64,000 nucleotides of DNA from Sarcophilus harrisii (GCF_902635505.1 NC_045427.1:261041922-261105921); one strand, 5' to 3'. Shown: positions 31,600-44,188, counted from the first letter of the stretch. The notes: generated by a model from the sequence alone, not told the origin. Translations and numbers: made by a program.

Positions 31600-31788
31600 T
31601 AATGCATCTCAGGACACAGTGATAGGGATCTCAGAACCCTTGAACGGGACTTAGTCTTGATAAGGTTCATATTTGGGGTACTCAAATGAAATTAGGGTTA
31701 CTGGTGGTCAGGGAGTCAAATGAGGTCTAGTGGTGGCACAAGGGTAGGGAGTTCTGGGGATTCCCTTCTGGCAGTGCAGAGATCCTCT

Positions 31789-32400
31789 GTAAAGGAATTT
31801 ACAGATCCAAAAACCTAAATTGGTTTATTACAGGGATTGGAAGTAAGATTAGTCTGGTTAAGGAAATAGGTGAGGGTAAAGAGAAGATAGCACTGGAAAC
31901 AGTATTCCAATGGGCAGAGAGATCCTGGCTGTAAAGGGCACTGCCAAGGTCCATTAGCAAAAGCCTTAGTTGATGGAAGCTCATTATATTGCTTGTCTTG
32001 GTGGGGGCTGGGAAGCCTGAACATATCATTAGAATGGGGGCTGGGACAGCCCAAGTTGGTTCAGATCCGATGGGGGCTGGGACAAGCCTGGATCTCCTGT
32101 TGGAATTCAAAGGGATGCTTTTGACCAGATTTGTGAATCAAAGGTCCTGGCTTCCTGGATTGATAATGCATCAGCCAGGAGGGGATTGGAATCAGAAAGG
32201 AATAAATCAATCTGAAAGTAATCACAAATCAATAGGAAATAGTTTCTTAAAGGGACCACAACCCACTTCAGTCTGAGCTCCTCTGTACTATCATGGTCAA
32301 TGCCCATCTGCCCCTACCACTTCTAAAGTCCCTGGCTACTTATATCTCTGCCCTGCCTTGGGAGGCTGCCATTTTGTTTTCACTGGTGCTGCCTTTGCTC
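31789..32400 (-). mobile_element. Possible old LTR, reverse orientation
   Basis: On the minus strand a polyadenylation-type AATAAACC lies about 40 bases before a possible TTTACA terminus at 31789. The sequence is richer in GC than its surroundings and carries internal repeats ('tgggggctgggacaagcctg'-type phrases at 32000-32090). This fits an LTR fossil. No paired copy was found and the far boundary is a guess. Confidence 0.35.
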
Positions 32401-32789
32401 ATGGCCCTCTTTTCCCATTCAATATATTGTTCAACATTTATTCTTGGCCAAGATGCTGCTAAATCAAGTCTGTTCTTCCTATGGGGAAATTAGTCCATGA
32501 ACAATGTAGAGGGAAAATGTCTAACGAAATAACTTGATTTGGGATCTTTGACTCCCATCCTTCTCTTAGTAGTAGAATAAGAGACCTTGACCTGTACATA
32601 TTTTAGTAGGGGATGGTCTTTTTGACTAAGGTTAAGGGGCAAATAGATGTGTGTCCATTTTGCCAGTGTTGGATTCATTAAGTCTTACTTTTCACTATAA
32701 ACTTTAGTTGATTCTTTCAATGTCTTATTGACTAAGTGATGTAAGTGTGGGTCCACTCAGAAAAAGTTTAAAAGACATGGAACGTATAG

Positions 32790-32930
32790 TCTTGAAAAGG
32801 ACTTAGAGGTATCTGTTCCAACTGTCTCATTGTATAGATGAAGAAAATGAAACAGATTAAAACTTTGTCATCTTCACACAGCTAGTGTCAGGCAGATTTT
32901 ACTTAGATCTTCCTGACTAAATATAGTATG
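32790..32930 (-). repeat. MIR-like relic
   Basis: Reverse copy with 'ctcattgtatagatgaagaa', 'tcacacagctagtgtcaggc' and 'agatcttcctgac'. Confidence 0.5.
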
Positions 32931-33036
32931 TAACTATGTAAGAATTCTTTTTTTTTTTTTTTTTTTTGGTGAATTCTTCATTGGTCTAGATAACTAATTT
33001 GCTTTACCATAGCAAATCTGTATCAGTTCTACCTCC

Positions 33037-33442
33037 TGTAATAGAACTGTGTCCCCTTGATCTTTGGAAAGGGGAGAACCTGGATTAGAAAAACCCTCAA
33101 TCTCAATCCCTCCTGGCTCTGGGAAAACTACCTGGTTTCCATAGGAAACTCCCACCTCCAACTGATCTGGGAAATTGAAACTGGGAAACAATCACCAGCC
33201 TTATTGATTTGAAAATTAGCCCCTCAATTGTTCCCTATCCCCAAGCCATAGAAGGTTAAATAAAATCAAGACCCTGTATCTCAATCTTTGCTAATTTCCT
33301 AACCAGGAACTAGCCCACAGAGACTTCTCAGGGAAAATAAACCCTTTTTTCCTTTATTTTCTTTAATTTTTTGCCAAAAATCTCACTTGGAGATTGGGAC
33401 TGCGAATTCTTTCACAAAACCTGCGACACCACACTGGAGACC
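33037..33442 (+). mobile_element. Possible old LTR, forward
   Basis: Starts TGTAATAGAACTG and ends near GCGACACCACA, with two AATAAA-type signals before the end, followed by CTGGAGACCCCCATCACT, which has the look of a primer-binding site. The layout suits an LTR with a little internal sequence. It is a fossil; family and limits are uncertain. Confidence 0.4.
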
Positions 33443-34079
33443 CCCATCACTGTTGGGGTATCTCATCCCTCAACATTGAGTTGCCAGGATACTGAGAGCT
33501 TTGTCCATGTTCAACACAGCCAGTTTCTATTGAAATGAGACTTGGATCCAAGAAAGATTTTTAGAATCCAAATCTGGTTCTCTGTCACACTGTCTTTAAC
33601 CATAAACATTTTTCAAAGTCTACCCTAGAGGAGATTCAGAAAATAGTTGCATGGCAGTATCATGGTCCAATCATTATAAATCTACATGCTGTTAAATCCA
33701 CATATACAAAACTCTTTGTTTCTACCCAAATAACTAAATGCATAGCTCCCTTGGGACTCTGAAAAATGAAGATGTTTATCTCTTAATTAAGACTGCTTTG
33801 GACTGTTGCTAAGCTGCCCACCTGAAGGAGGTAGAAAAGCTTAACAGGCTTTCAAATGTTCCAGGTGAAATGGTCTTTAAGCTGTCACCTGGATTTAGCA
33901 AAGCTAGGAAGAAAGCAATTCTTTCTTGTCCTGTTGTACATAAAAAGGAAGAATTCCAGCTTGATTGTAGTAATTCTAATGTAATTAGAGCTTACCTGGG
34001 AGACATTTCTGTAGTGAGGAAGTTGTACCAGAAAGACATTTTATCTTAGCAAATTAATGACCAATCTGATTTTTTAAAA

Positions 34080-34700
34080 ACTAGGTCAGCAGGACAAAAG
34101 AAATATTCCTAGAATCCAGTACTTGATTGCTTCATATTTTCATAATTTCCCAATTAACAAATGAGCAAAAGACATCCAACAGACAGTTTTTATAGGAAGA
34201 AATTCAAGCCTTTCAATATCCATTTGAAAAAATAGTGTGAGACACTAATTGGGGAAATACAAACTAAAGCAATCCTGAGATTCTGCTTCAAAACAAAATT
34301 AATTTTAAAAAATAATAACTGTTGCAGGAGCTTCAGGAAAACAGTCACATTAATGTTTTGTTGATAGAGCTATAAGTTGGCATAGGTATTCTGGAAAATA
34401 ATATGAAAGTGTGAACAAAAGTTTACTAAATTATGGATACCCTTTGACTTGCTACTAATAAATATATACCCTAGAAAGATCAAAGAGGGAAAAGGACCCA
34501 TATATGCAGAAATATTTATAGCAGTTAAATTTGTGGTGCTAAAAAAACTGGAAACTAAAGGGATGACCAGTATTTGGGCAATGGCAATTTGGGCATTTGT
34601 AATGGAATCCTATCGTGCCATAAAAAATGACAAATGGGACAGTTTCAGAGACACCTAGGAAGACTTGTATGAACTGATGCAGAGTTAAATGAGCAGAATT
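34080..34700 (+). mobile_element. Old L1 ORF2 C-terminal relic
   Basis: Forward and strongly decayed. Recognisable protein pieces include IYPRKIKEGKGPIYAEIFIA and ESYRAIKNDKWDSFRDT, followed by DLYELMQS, all standard for the end of L1 ORF2p. No tail or target duplication identified. Confidence 0.65.
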
Positions 34701-34704
34701 AACT

Positions 34705-34912
34705 GGAAAGTTGTTAGAGCAGTAGTCAGTAAGACTAATCAGTAAGACCTGAGTGCTAGTCCTGCCTCAAACACTTAATAGCTGTTTGACTCTGGGCAAG
34801 TCACAACCTCTCTGCTTCAGTTTCCTCATCTGTAAAATGAGGATAATAATATCTATCACCTTCCTCACAGGCTTATTGTGAGGATCAAATGATAAAACAA
34901 AGCACTTGGAAT
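34705..34912 (+). repeat. MIR/CORE-SINE copy
   Basis: Forward copy: 'ctagtcctgcctcaaacact', 'gggcaagtcacaacctctct', 'cctcatctgtaaaatgagga', 'cacaggcttattgtgaggat'. Confidence 0.75.
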
Positions 34913-34999
34913 TTTTTTTAATCAAGCATTTGTTCCTACTGTCTATCAGGCTTAAAAATAAACATAAAATAGTTTTACCCTCAAGGAGCTAATATTCCT

Positions 35000-36200
35000 G
35001 GGAATTTTTATTTGAGATTCTCTTTCAGGTGATTGGTGGTTTTTGAATTTCTATTTTACCATCTGGACCCAAGATAGCAGGACAGTTTTCCTTTATATTT
35101 TCTTGAAATATATATATCTTCTTTTATATTTTCTTAAAATATGATGTCTAGGCTCTTTTTAAAAATCAATAAACTTAAATTATCTCTCCTCAATCTATTT
35201 TCCAGGTCATTTGTTTTTCTGTGAAGTAAGATATTTCACATTTTCCTCTATTTTTTTCTTCTTTTGACTTTGTTTTAATTATTTCTTGAAGTCTCATGGA
35301 GTCATTGACTTTGATTTGCTCAATTCTAATTTTTAAGGAATGTTTCTTCAGTGAACTTTTGTGTCTCTTGGATATTTGACCAACTCTGTTTGTTGTTGCT
35401 ACTGCTATTGTTTTTGCATTTTAATAGTTTTATTGAAAGATCATTTTCTTTCAGAACATAATGGTACTTTCTTAAATTATTTCCAGCTAATTTAAGTTTG
35501 GATTGATAAATTAGAAAGGAAATTCTTCCTTGAATCAAATGTTTGGAAGTAACTGAAGAATGCATTTGCAAAATTCTTTACATGATGAAGTACAAGATGA
35601 GATATATACTGTGCTTTTTTGGTTTACCTTTAAAAGGAAATTTTTTCCACAATATGATGTCAAAGAGAAATTTGGACAAATTATAGCTATTGTAAAAATT
35701 ATATATTGTGAAAGCTATATATTGCCTTGATTAATTAAAGGCTTTATAAGCTTTCCCAATCCAATATGTCAATTTAGATTCATTAACTTACAACTAGCCT
35801 TAAGTGCTCCAACTACCACATAATTGATAAATTAAATTGCTGCTTATTTGAATCTGGACAAACAATTCACTTCAGTCAGATAGACAATTATACTATACTA
35901 AAGTGTATCATACCATTTTTCTGAAATTGATCTGTCTTGATATGAACTTGCTTCACCATCCAAATAACATCAATTAAAGTCAATCACATCTTGCTATCAC
36001 TGCTACCTATAATCAGTATACCAATCCAGATATTACTAGATTAGATCAATATTAACTATATATTCACAGCATAGTCTCCCATCCTGTTTCTATGTTAGGA
36101 TTTCACATTTGAATTTTAGTTTTTACAAACTTGCCTCAAAGAAGATCATAATTTTGTCCTGAACACATTTCCAACTGCTGCACACATAATCAATTTTCAA
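35000..36200. other. Intergenic, no feature recognised
   Basis: AT-rich DNA. I see no exon, no clear repeat boundary and no long open frame. Confidence 0.4.
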
Positions 36201-37400
36201 CTATAGCCTGTTTCCCCTTAAGTCTGAAAGCATCATTGCTAACCTAGTTGCTCTGGTTCAGTTTAAATCCATTCTAATATTGGAGTCCACAGTTCTGATG
36301 TAAAATAAGCCTTCAAAATAGTTGAATTTCTTCACCATAAGAATCCTATTAAGATTGTTGGAAGATGAGCGATTTTGTAATAACTATGCTTCAACTGACA
36401 TGCAGTATGCGCAGACACAATCTATTTCAACTTCTGAACATTTGGTTTGGAACACTCCTTTGATGAGTGTTTAGTTAGGCACTTTGCTACAAGTTCCTGC
36501 CAGAAGGTCAGATCTCTGCAATTTATCTTGGAATGTTTCTGAAGATAGTCTACTCCTGTCAATTCTATATGTTTCTGTGCTTGAATCTCTGCTGCAATTA
36601 AGGATATATAGAAAAAAGGCTTTGCTTAGAACACAATAGCATGTCTTAAACTGACTTTCAAAACCTGATAAATTTTCATGAATGAGTGAATAATAGAACT
36701 GTAGAAACTGAAAGACAGAAGTAGTTTTAACTTTGCAATACACTTTCTCTAATAGAACTTTTTCCATTCTCAGAAGGTCAGAAGCTGAATTTATATTAGC
36801 TTATTCAGATCAAATAAGTGGCTAATGGGACATTTCTCTCTTCCTCTGTCCATTTCACAGCCAGACAGAAGCAACCTAATCCCACGCATCCAAGATATCT
36901 GGAATATACCTTCATTATGAACAGAAATGTGTCCAATAAACAGAAGGCTTTGCGAGGGTCAGTGCTAAAAAATTACCCATGCATATTCTTGTAAATAAAA
37001 AGCTATAATAGTAATAATAATAATAAAGAAAATATGTCTAATAAATTCACAGCTAGAGAAAAACAAACCAAAGAACTTTGTTAGTTTAATAACGTCTTTC
37101 ATGTCAAAGCCCTCAGCCTTGCAGTCATCTGAAGACCATTATCATGAGCAGATTCAATTAGTTTCAGTCATAGAGTTTTGGTTGACATCTGGACTCCTAT
37201 TCCAACAGAACATTCAGTTGCTGCAGCAATTTCTGAGCCTCAGTTGTTACCTTTATCATCTTGAGCTCCTCCTGATGGAATGTGGGGTTGAACTCCAAAA
37301 ATATACTGGGGTTTCAGGCTGGTGTCTGGAGATATCTAAAAGACTTGTTAGGTTTAGACCATCTCCAAATCAAGCAATGATTTTATTATGCTCTTAGCAG
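36200..37400 (-). other. Unassigned relic, possibly from an element
   Basis: Not recognised. The minus strand shows a 98-codon open stretch (36471-36767) and, in other frames, protein-like pieces such as DYLQKHSKINCRDLTFW and KMIKVTTEAQKLLQQLNVL near 36500 and 37230. The AATAAAATC on the minus strand near 37380 could mark the end of an LTR further right. It might be the inside of an old element or a host pseudogene; I cannot decide. Confidence 0.25.
36941..37029 (+). mobile_element. Very short L1 3' tail insertion
   Basis: Only about 90 bp: the last part of an L1 3' UTR ('gcgagggtcagtgctaaaaa', 'attacccatgcatattcttg', 'taaataaaaagctataatag') and a TAA-repeat tail. Flanks form a 16-bp target duplication, AAATGTGTCCAATAAA (36925-36940) against AAATATGTCTAATAAA (37030-37045), 14 of 16 identical, suggesting moderate age. 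Confidence 0.85.
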
Positions 37401-38880
37401 CAGGCTAAGTTCCAAAAGAGAAGTTAGTGATTAATAAGGGGAAGCACTCAGACTAAGTTCCCTAGCAGAAGTCCCCATTCTAAAGGAGAAGACACCCTGG
37501 GAGAATAAATTCCTAAAAGGAGTAAGCATAGAAGTAAGATACTAGTAAGTTCTTTTATAGGAGGAAAATAACCTTAGAGGTTGACATCTAGAGCTTGGCC
37601 TCCTGATTGGGTTTGGTAACTATGGGATCATGATAATTTTGTCAGTGCAAGGAATTCACAAAAAATTCAACCTAGGCCCACTGCAACAAAGGCCCACTTA
37701 AGGACAGCAAAGGGGTCCACTTAAGGACAAGATAATCCCTTTAATGGCCCATCCTACTTGCCTCAAGGAGTAACTGTGGGAATTCTACCAAGGGTCTACT
37801 ACAACTAAGACCCACTTTCTACTTAAATTCAACCAAAAAAACACCTCCTATGAAAGCCCCACCTTATGGCCCAAAATACCTACCAAAAATATCTGGGGCT
37901 TTATTCACTCCATCACTCCTGGTGACTCTACCTTGATAGCAAGTTGCCTTCCTCCTTATATCTTACCTCCCCCTATCTCAAAAAATTAGTCCACATGTCA
38001 GAAAACTATATGGGGGAGAAGAGAAAGACTGAGATGGGAATGGGGGAAGAGATGATGAAGAGGGTTCCTCCCATCACTGCTTTTAAAGGAATTCTTTTCT
38101 ATAGTGAATTTTTACCACTAGGTCAGTTTTATTTTTTAAGTTGTTATTTTCTTCAGTATTTTTTTGTCTTTTTTACCCAGCTGTTAATTCTCTTTTTATA
38201 ATTTTCTTGCATCACTCTCATTTTCCCAGTTTTTCTTCTACCATTTTTATCTATTTAACTCTCCTAGGAATTCTTGGTTCTAACTAGCATTTTTTGAGGC
38301 TTTGTTTGTAGCTGTTTTCACATTGTGGTCTTCTAAGTTCATGCCTTTGTCTTCTCTACCACCATAGTAGCTTTTTATGATCAAATTTGGGCTCTGCTCA
38401 CACAGAGATTGGGAGGCACTATCACTTTTTCATGCTGCTAATTTTCAAAGCTAGTTCTGGAGGTCTGCAAATTTTCAATATTTCTAAGGTTGTATGATCC
38501 AGGGAGAGGTGTGGTCACTGCTCACCTGACTGGCACTGTGAAGGGCCCAGTCCCCTTACAGTCACAAAGTCTATTGCACCTCTCTGCCCTGAACTGTGAC
38601 CTAGAACTGCTTATGGGCAATAGAGTTGCCAATCAGCATCAGCTGCACCCGGTGCCAAAAAATGATCCCCTAAAATCTTTCACCTTCCAAATCTTAAAGT
38701 GCTATTATAAATGCTATTATTATTAATGTCAGCATCAATGTTATCACTATAACAACATTTTAAAGACAGCTTTGAAAGTTTTAGGAACCACTATTCCAAG
38801 AAGTCCATTGATGAAGCATGTTGCTTCCTGACAGAGGATTAAAGGACTCAATGCAGAAGTGAAGTAATATGATTTTGTGG
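37400..38880. other. Intergenic, possible LTR-type debris
   Basis: 37400-37950 has an LTR-like texture, with tandem phrases 'aaggcccacttaaggacagc' and 'aaggggtccacttaaggaca'. The rest is unremarkable. No gene seen. Confidence 0.35.
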
Positions 38881-39302
38881 TCCCTGATTTTTAGGGGGGC
38901 TTCTGTTCTAACAATAACAATAACAAATCTTCTGGCTTTGGAGTCTGTCTCAGGAAACTCCCACACCCAATATGTTTGATTCTGAATAGACCCCTTCTCA
39001 GTCAGATAGCTTCTGGCCTCAGGATAATCCCACAGATCAAATTCCTGAGACAATAAACCACTCCTCAATTCATTGATAACTGATAATCTGGTTATTAAGA
39101 ACCAAATTCCAGAACCACTCCTCAATTTATTGCTAACTGTCAGATAGATAATCTGGTGGTCAGTGATAACCAAATTCTGGAGACCACTCCAGTGGGCCAT
39201 AGAATTAGCATGTCAATGATAGAAAGCTGGATAAAGGGGTCTCTTCTCTCTCAGAACTTTGCTCATTTCTTTTGTAATTCAGCCTGCTTGTATTAGCATT
39301 AC

Positions 39303-39803
39303 TGTTGTGCCACAGTTTCCTTTTGTTGTCCTGCCTCAGTTTCCCCTGAGTTGTTCTGCTCAATCCCCCTGGTTGCAACCCCCCCTTTCCTGTTCATTCG
39401 GACTGAGATAATTAGGATAATGGATATCTGGCCACTGGCATTCCAAAAGATAAAACTCCAGATGTCCTATCTCAGATACCTAAATGGCATCCTCTATCTC
39501 TAAAATTCTAGGCTTTTCGTCTCTAATGACTACCCCCGACCTGTTAGAACCAGACTGATGGTCCCTTCTTGGAAATTCCCGCTGTCACTGTTCAGACTTT
39601 ACCTTGCCTTTGTCTCCCCAATCTTGGAGCCACAGATATAATTTATTGGAATCTCATATTTGCTGCTGCTGAATGCTATAGGACATCGGCCCAGGGGCCA
39701 AAATGGATCCTTTGGTCCCAGAAAATCTCTCCCTCTCAGAAATCCAAGTAAAATATTAAACACTCTCTAATCTCTATCCTGCCTCAGTTTCTTCAGCATT
39801 ACA
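39303..39803 (+). repeat. 5' LTR of the 39.3-44.2 kb element
   Basis: 501 bp, TG...CA ends, AATAAA-like 'aagtaaaatattaaa' signal region near the end. Homologous to 43632-44188 and, more distantly, to the solo LTR at 47752-48232. Confidence 0.85.
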
Positions 39804-39805
39804 TT

Positions 39806-39823
39806 TGGAGGCCCCAGTGAGAT
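39806..39823 (+). other. Primer-binding site of the element
   Basis: TGGAGGCCCCAGTGAGAT starts two bases after the 5' LTR. Its complement ends in CTCCA and resembles the 3' end of a tRNA-Thr as I remember it; the tRNA assignment is an inference. Confidence 0.6.
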
Positions 39824-41578
39824 ATGAGAGCAGGATTAGAGATTAGAGATTGGGTCTCCGCCTTGGGCTTTGGGATGGCTGAAGTCTGGGCTCTTGGTTT
39901 GGAAAGTCTAGCCCTTTGGATTGCTCCAGAGTTTTGGGGAAGAGAGCAGTTTTTCAGCAGTTACAAGACTCTTTGTAGACACCTCCACCTGGCCAAAGGA
40001 GAGTCTGTTTTAAACTCCCTGCAAGGTAAGTGATTTTCTGTCTATTCAGTCTGTGCCAGCTTCAGGTCCTCAGACATTAGGTTGATGAACCATTAATCTG
40101 GGAGATACAGGCCGGATGTGGCTGTGGTGTCATTTGGTTCTGGTATTCTGTGCTCTGGTTCTGGTTCTGAATGTCTTTTGGCACTATCTGTTATCTCTGG
40201 GCATTCTCTGTGAAGGCAGAGAAATGCACCAAACTGGGGCTTGGAAGCCTATTTAAAAAGGCTCCGTTTGGATTTCTGAGGGAAGAGTCTTGAGCTGAGA
40301 AAAAAAACAAAAAAAAACAAAAAAAAAAACACTTCCTTGAGGGCATTCCTGAGTGTAAAATGTCTTGTTAAATGTTGTAATTGTGCAGCCTATGCTTGTG
40401 TGATTAGTGTTCTGTGTTCTGTGTGACTTGTTTGGTTGTTTTGTTGATTAAGAGCTCTGTTAAGTTTTAAGAACTATGACTAAGAAATTTGGTAATTGGT
40501 CATTTCAATGTAGCAAATGTGTTTAGCATAAAAAAAATTATTTGTTCTTCTTAACTTCTTAAACCATTGCACTAATTTATAAGTAAAAGGAACAGGAAAA
40601 GCTTGGCTACTTTTAAAACTGGCAGAAAAGTTTTTCCCTCCCTGAAAAGCTCTTAGAGAGGAGGGAAAGAGCAATAAAATTCAAACTCAGCCTGGAGAGA
40701 TAAGAGCTCTAGAGAACAAAGAAGTTGATGCTAATTGCTGTGAGAAGAAAATTCAGGCAGTAGAAGAAAAAAATTATCTTTTGGGGTAATTTAAAATGGT
40801 ATTATGATTCAGAAATTGTGGGAAATAATTTTACTGTTGCCTTGCCCATGCTAGATTTATTCTGAGTATAAAATTTCAGAATTTGTGAAAACTTTACTAC
40901 TGAAGAAAAAAAAACTTTTTAAAACCTTTATTTGATTTGGTTCAGTTTATGTTGCCTTCTGAAACATAAATTGGGTAATTTGCAAACATTACAAGTTATG
41001 CTTTAAATCTTGTCAGCTTTGCTGAACATGTGTGTGGGTTTTATGGAGTTATTTAGCTATTCATTGTATTGTGAATCTTAAAAGTTTTGAAAGGAAAGGA
41101 AAGAAGATAAGACAGGAATTCTGAAGAACTGGGATAAGAAAGATTAATTTGCAAACGCAATGAATAGTTTAAATGGAGCATCTAGTTGGAAGGATTGTTG
41201 GTTTGGGAATTTGTTTAAAGTATGTCAGACAAGGTTAGCTGTGAGAAGTGGGGGTTGGGAAGCATCGTGGACTTGGGAGAAATGCCATGTGGAATGGGGA
41301 AAGGGCAACCACATGGAAAGAGCCTCATCAAGGTGATAATCTAATTCCCCTTCCCCCGACTAAGTGTGTTCCAGTCGCTTTTTTACCAAGTTGCAGCAGC
41401 TTAGCTCTCCATAGAGAGAGCAAATTGTGATTTAAAGGGATGGCCCACTTTTATTATAGTAAATTAATTGATTGAATATTTATTTCTTTAGGTACATAAT
41501 GGTTTTCTTGTTTAAGGAATATGGTCATAACTGTGATCTATAATTTGGTAGGGTTATTTTTTAAAATTTAATTAATAT

Positions 41579-41734
41579 ATTTTTTTTTTTATTTAATAGC
41601 CTTTTATTTACAGGATATATACATAGGTAACTTTACAGCATTAACAATTGCCAAACCTCTTGTTCCAATTTTTCACCTCTTACCCCCCCACCCCCTCCCC
41701 TAAATGTCAGGATGACCAGTAGATGTTAAAATAT
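41579..41734 (-). mobile_element. Short L1 3' tail inserted in the LTR element
   Basis: A T-run followed by the reversed L1 3' UTR ('tttaatagccttttatttac' to 'gatgaccagtagatgtta'), the same L1 subfamily as 10521-11521. Flanked by a perfect 12-bp duplication, TTTAATTAATAT, at 41567-41578 and 41735-41746. About 155 bp, severely 5'-truncated. It dates after the LTR element. Confidence 0.92.
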
Positions 41735-43631
41735 TTTAATTAATATTTTAAAGAACATTTTGGATTCTTTTATGTGGAATTAGGATATTCCATATAGGAT
41801 ATTCTGTATAAGTTTTAATTGATTGTATTGAGTCATTCTGAAGTTATGCTCATTATTTAAAGGGCCTCTGAGAAAAACAGTTTTTTTCCTTTGTCCTTTT
41901 GAAAATGTTTTTGTTATGGACAATATGCAATTTGGGATTTTTCTATGTATTGTGTATTTTAAAAGGAAAATGATTTGTGTAGTGTTCACTTATGAAACAT
42001 CTACTTAGATATGAAAGATAATTATATGAACTTTCAGGGACAAATTTCTTACTGTTATCAATGTAAAGTCATGGAAAATGCCTGTTAAGGTTTTATCTGA
42101 AACTTTGGTTAATGGGATTTGTTATTCGAGGCAAAATTTCTTGGGCTTGTAGCTAATATTACTTTTGGGGGTTCTAAAGCTCCACCTTCTGAAAGTTATT
42201 GGGACAATTACCTGGAGTAGAACTGAGTTAAGGCTATTTTATCCTGTATATGCTGAAGAATCATTTTTGACTGCTTATATTATGTTATAGTCATATCCCT
42301 GTATTTTTTCCTCCTGTGACTGATCAGAGCAAATGATCAATAGAAATTGTTAATGCAGTTCTATTATGTCATGCCTTGCTGTTGCCAATCTGATTATATG
42401 TAATCATATCCTAAATACATAGACAAGTATTTAGCCTGGTCATCTGTATGTTACTGGATATTTGTGTCTGTAGATATTCAGGTTTTTAAAGGTTTCTAAA
42501 TAATAAGAGGACAATGAACAGTAGTCTGTGAGACCTAACTGCTGTTTTGTTTATTGGGACTACAACTGTTTGTCTGTCCTGTGAGGCAAACTTGTCTCTT
42601 CACATAGGAAGCTGCTGGTCAGTCTATACTGGCCTCTCCACGTTTTGTTGCAGTTCCCTGTGAAAACCAGTCTTTCTGTCTCAGATTGTTCTAACCTTTA
42701 CTTGTTAGATTTGGTTTTTGTTCTAGATTTTAGTTAAAATTACAGTATATAGACCTGCTTCTGGGATTGGGATCAGCCCAATGGAAACTTTGATCATTTT
42801 CAGCACGTCATACTATACCCATCCCCCTCCGTGGACTGAGAGTCAGCCCTTTGCCCATTCTCAGCAGGAAGCAGTTTTGAATGAGACTTCACCCTCTGCC
42901 CCTGATGGACTTTAATATGGGGAATTTGGGAATGGTTGATGAATTATTGCTAAACCCTGACAAGGACATCTATTACTGTGTGTTTAAGATTTGGGATGGA
43001 AATATTAAAATTGTATAATTACTGCTGTTAAGGAAGTTCCCTTCCTTCAGAATATGTAATTGTTTGAGGGATTTTTAGGAAACCGTACTGTACTAATCTG
43101 TTATGTTCGGGAACTTTAATTCACTGTCAGGATTTATATGTGGAATGGTTACTTGACAATTTATTTACTCCTCCTTGGGTGATTCCTTTCAGTTAAATCA
43201 AAAAGGGAAGAAGAGATAAGAAATTAGGGAAGCTACCCCCCTGGAGTTTCAGACAGTCATGGGGTGCCCCTCCTAGGAAGAGCAGCACAACTGTCTTGAG
43301 CACTGCTACTCCCTCTATAAGCAGAGGCTGTTAAGTGCACAATTGACTACAGACCTAACTCATAGTGATTTGTCCATCTCAAGCTGGATTCCCTGATTGA
43401 GATGATGCTCCAGAACTTCAGAGGACCTGAAATGTTTGCAACAGGAAGAGCCTTTGTACTGCTGTTAACTCTGAGGTTGTCAGGGAGAGACTTCTCCTTT
43501 CCATAAGTCCTTGCATTTTTCTACTTTTATTTTGGTTTCTTTGCCTCACACAGGGTTGGTCAAAATTATGGTGCTAAGACCTCCCAGGTATCTAAGGGAA
43601 GATTTGAATATTCAGAAGGGAGAGTGTGGAA

Positions 43632-44188
43632 TGTTGTACCACAGTTTCCTTTTATTGTCCTGCCTCAGTTCCTTAATTGTTCTGCCTCAATCCTCCTGGT
43701 TGCAATCCCCCTTTCCTGTTCATTAGGACTGAAATAATTGGGGCTATGGAGATTTGGTCACTCTGGCATTCCAAAAGATAAAACTCCAGATGTCCTGTCT
43801 CAGATGCCTAATTGGCATCCTCTATCTCTAAAATTCCATACTTTCTGTCTCTAATGACTACCCCCTTCACTCCCAGTTTATCAGAATTTATGATCCTCAA
43901 CCCCCACCCTGTCAGAACCGGACTGATGGTCCCTGCCTGGAAATTCCCACTCTCAGTGTTTGGACTCCACTCCTTGCCTTTGTCTCCCTGATCTTGGAGC
44001 CACAGATATAATTCAATGGAATCTCACATTTGATGCTACTGCTGCTGCTACTGCTGCATGCTTTAGGACATCAGCTCTGGGACCAAAATGGATTCTTTGG
44101 TCCCAGAAAATTTCTATCTCTCAGAAATCCAAATAAAATATTAAAATCTCTCTAATCTCTATCTTGCCTCAGTTTCTCCAGAATTACA
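43632..44188 (+). repeat. 3' LTR of the 39.3-44.2 kb element
   Basis: 557 bp, beginning TGTTGTACCACAG, preceded by a purine-rich tract ('agaagggagagtgtggaa') that fits a polypurine tract, and ending ATTACA just before TTAC. Contains a short CTG/CTA-rich repeat near 44035-44060. Confidence 0.85.

Larger units (their letters stand above)
39303..44188 (+). mobile_element. Endogenous-retrovirus-type element with two LTRs
   Basis: A paired-LTR fossil of about 4.9 kb. The 5' LTR is 39303-39803 and the 3' LTR 43632-44188; both begin TGTTGT and end ATTACA, and are clearly homologous, with small indels making their lengths differ. TTAC at 39299-39302 and 44189-44192 is the target duplication. The interior (about 3.8 kb) shows no recognisable gag, pol or env and is interrupted by a short L1 tail at 41579-41734, so the element is broken. 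The LTR divergence suggests an old insertion. Class I (gammaretrovirus-like) is likely from the LTR and primer site but not proven. Confidence 0.85.

Noticed and set aside
38781-39200. 139-codon open frame on the minus strand, the longest in the window
   Set aside because: It lies in an LTR-like region with internal tandem repeats, has no recognisable domain, and its repetition (NELRSG... twice) comes from the DNA repeat.
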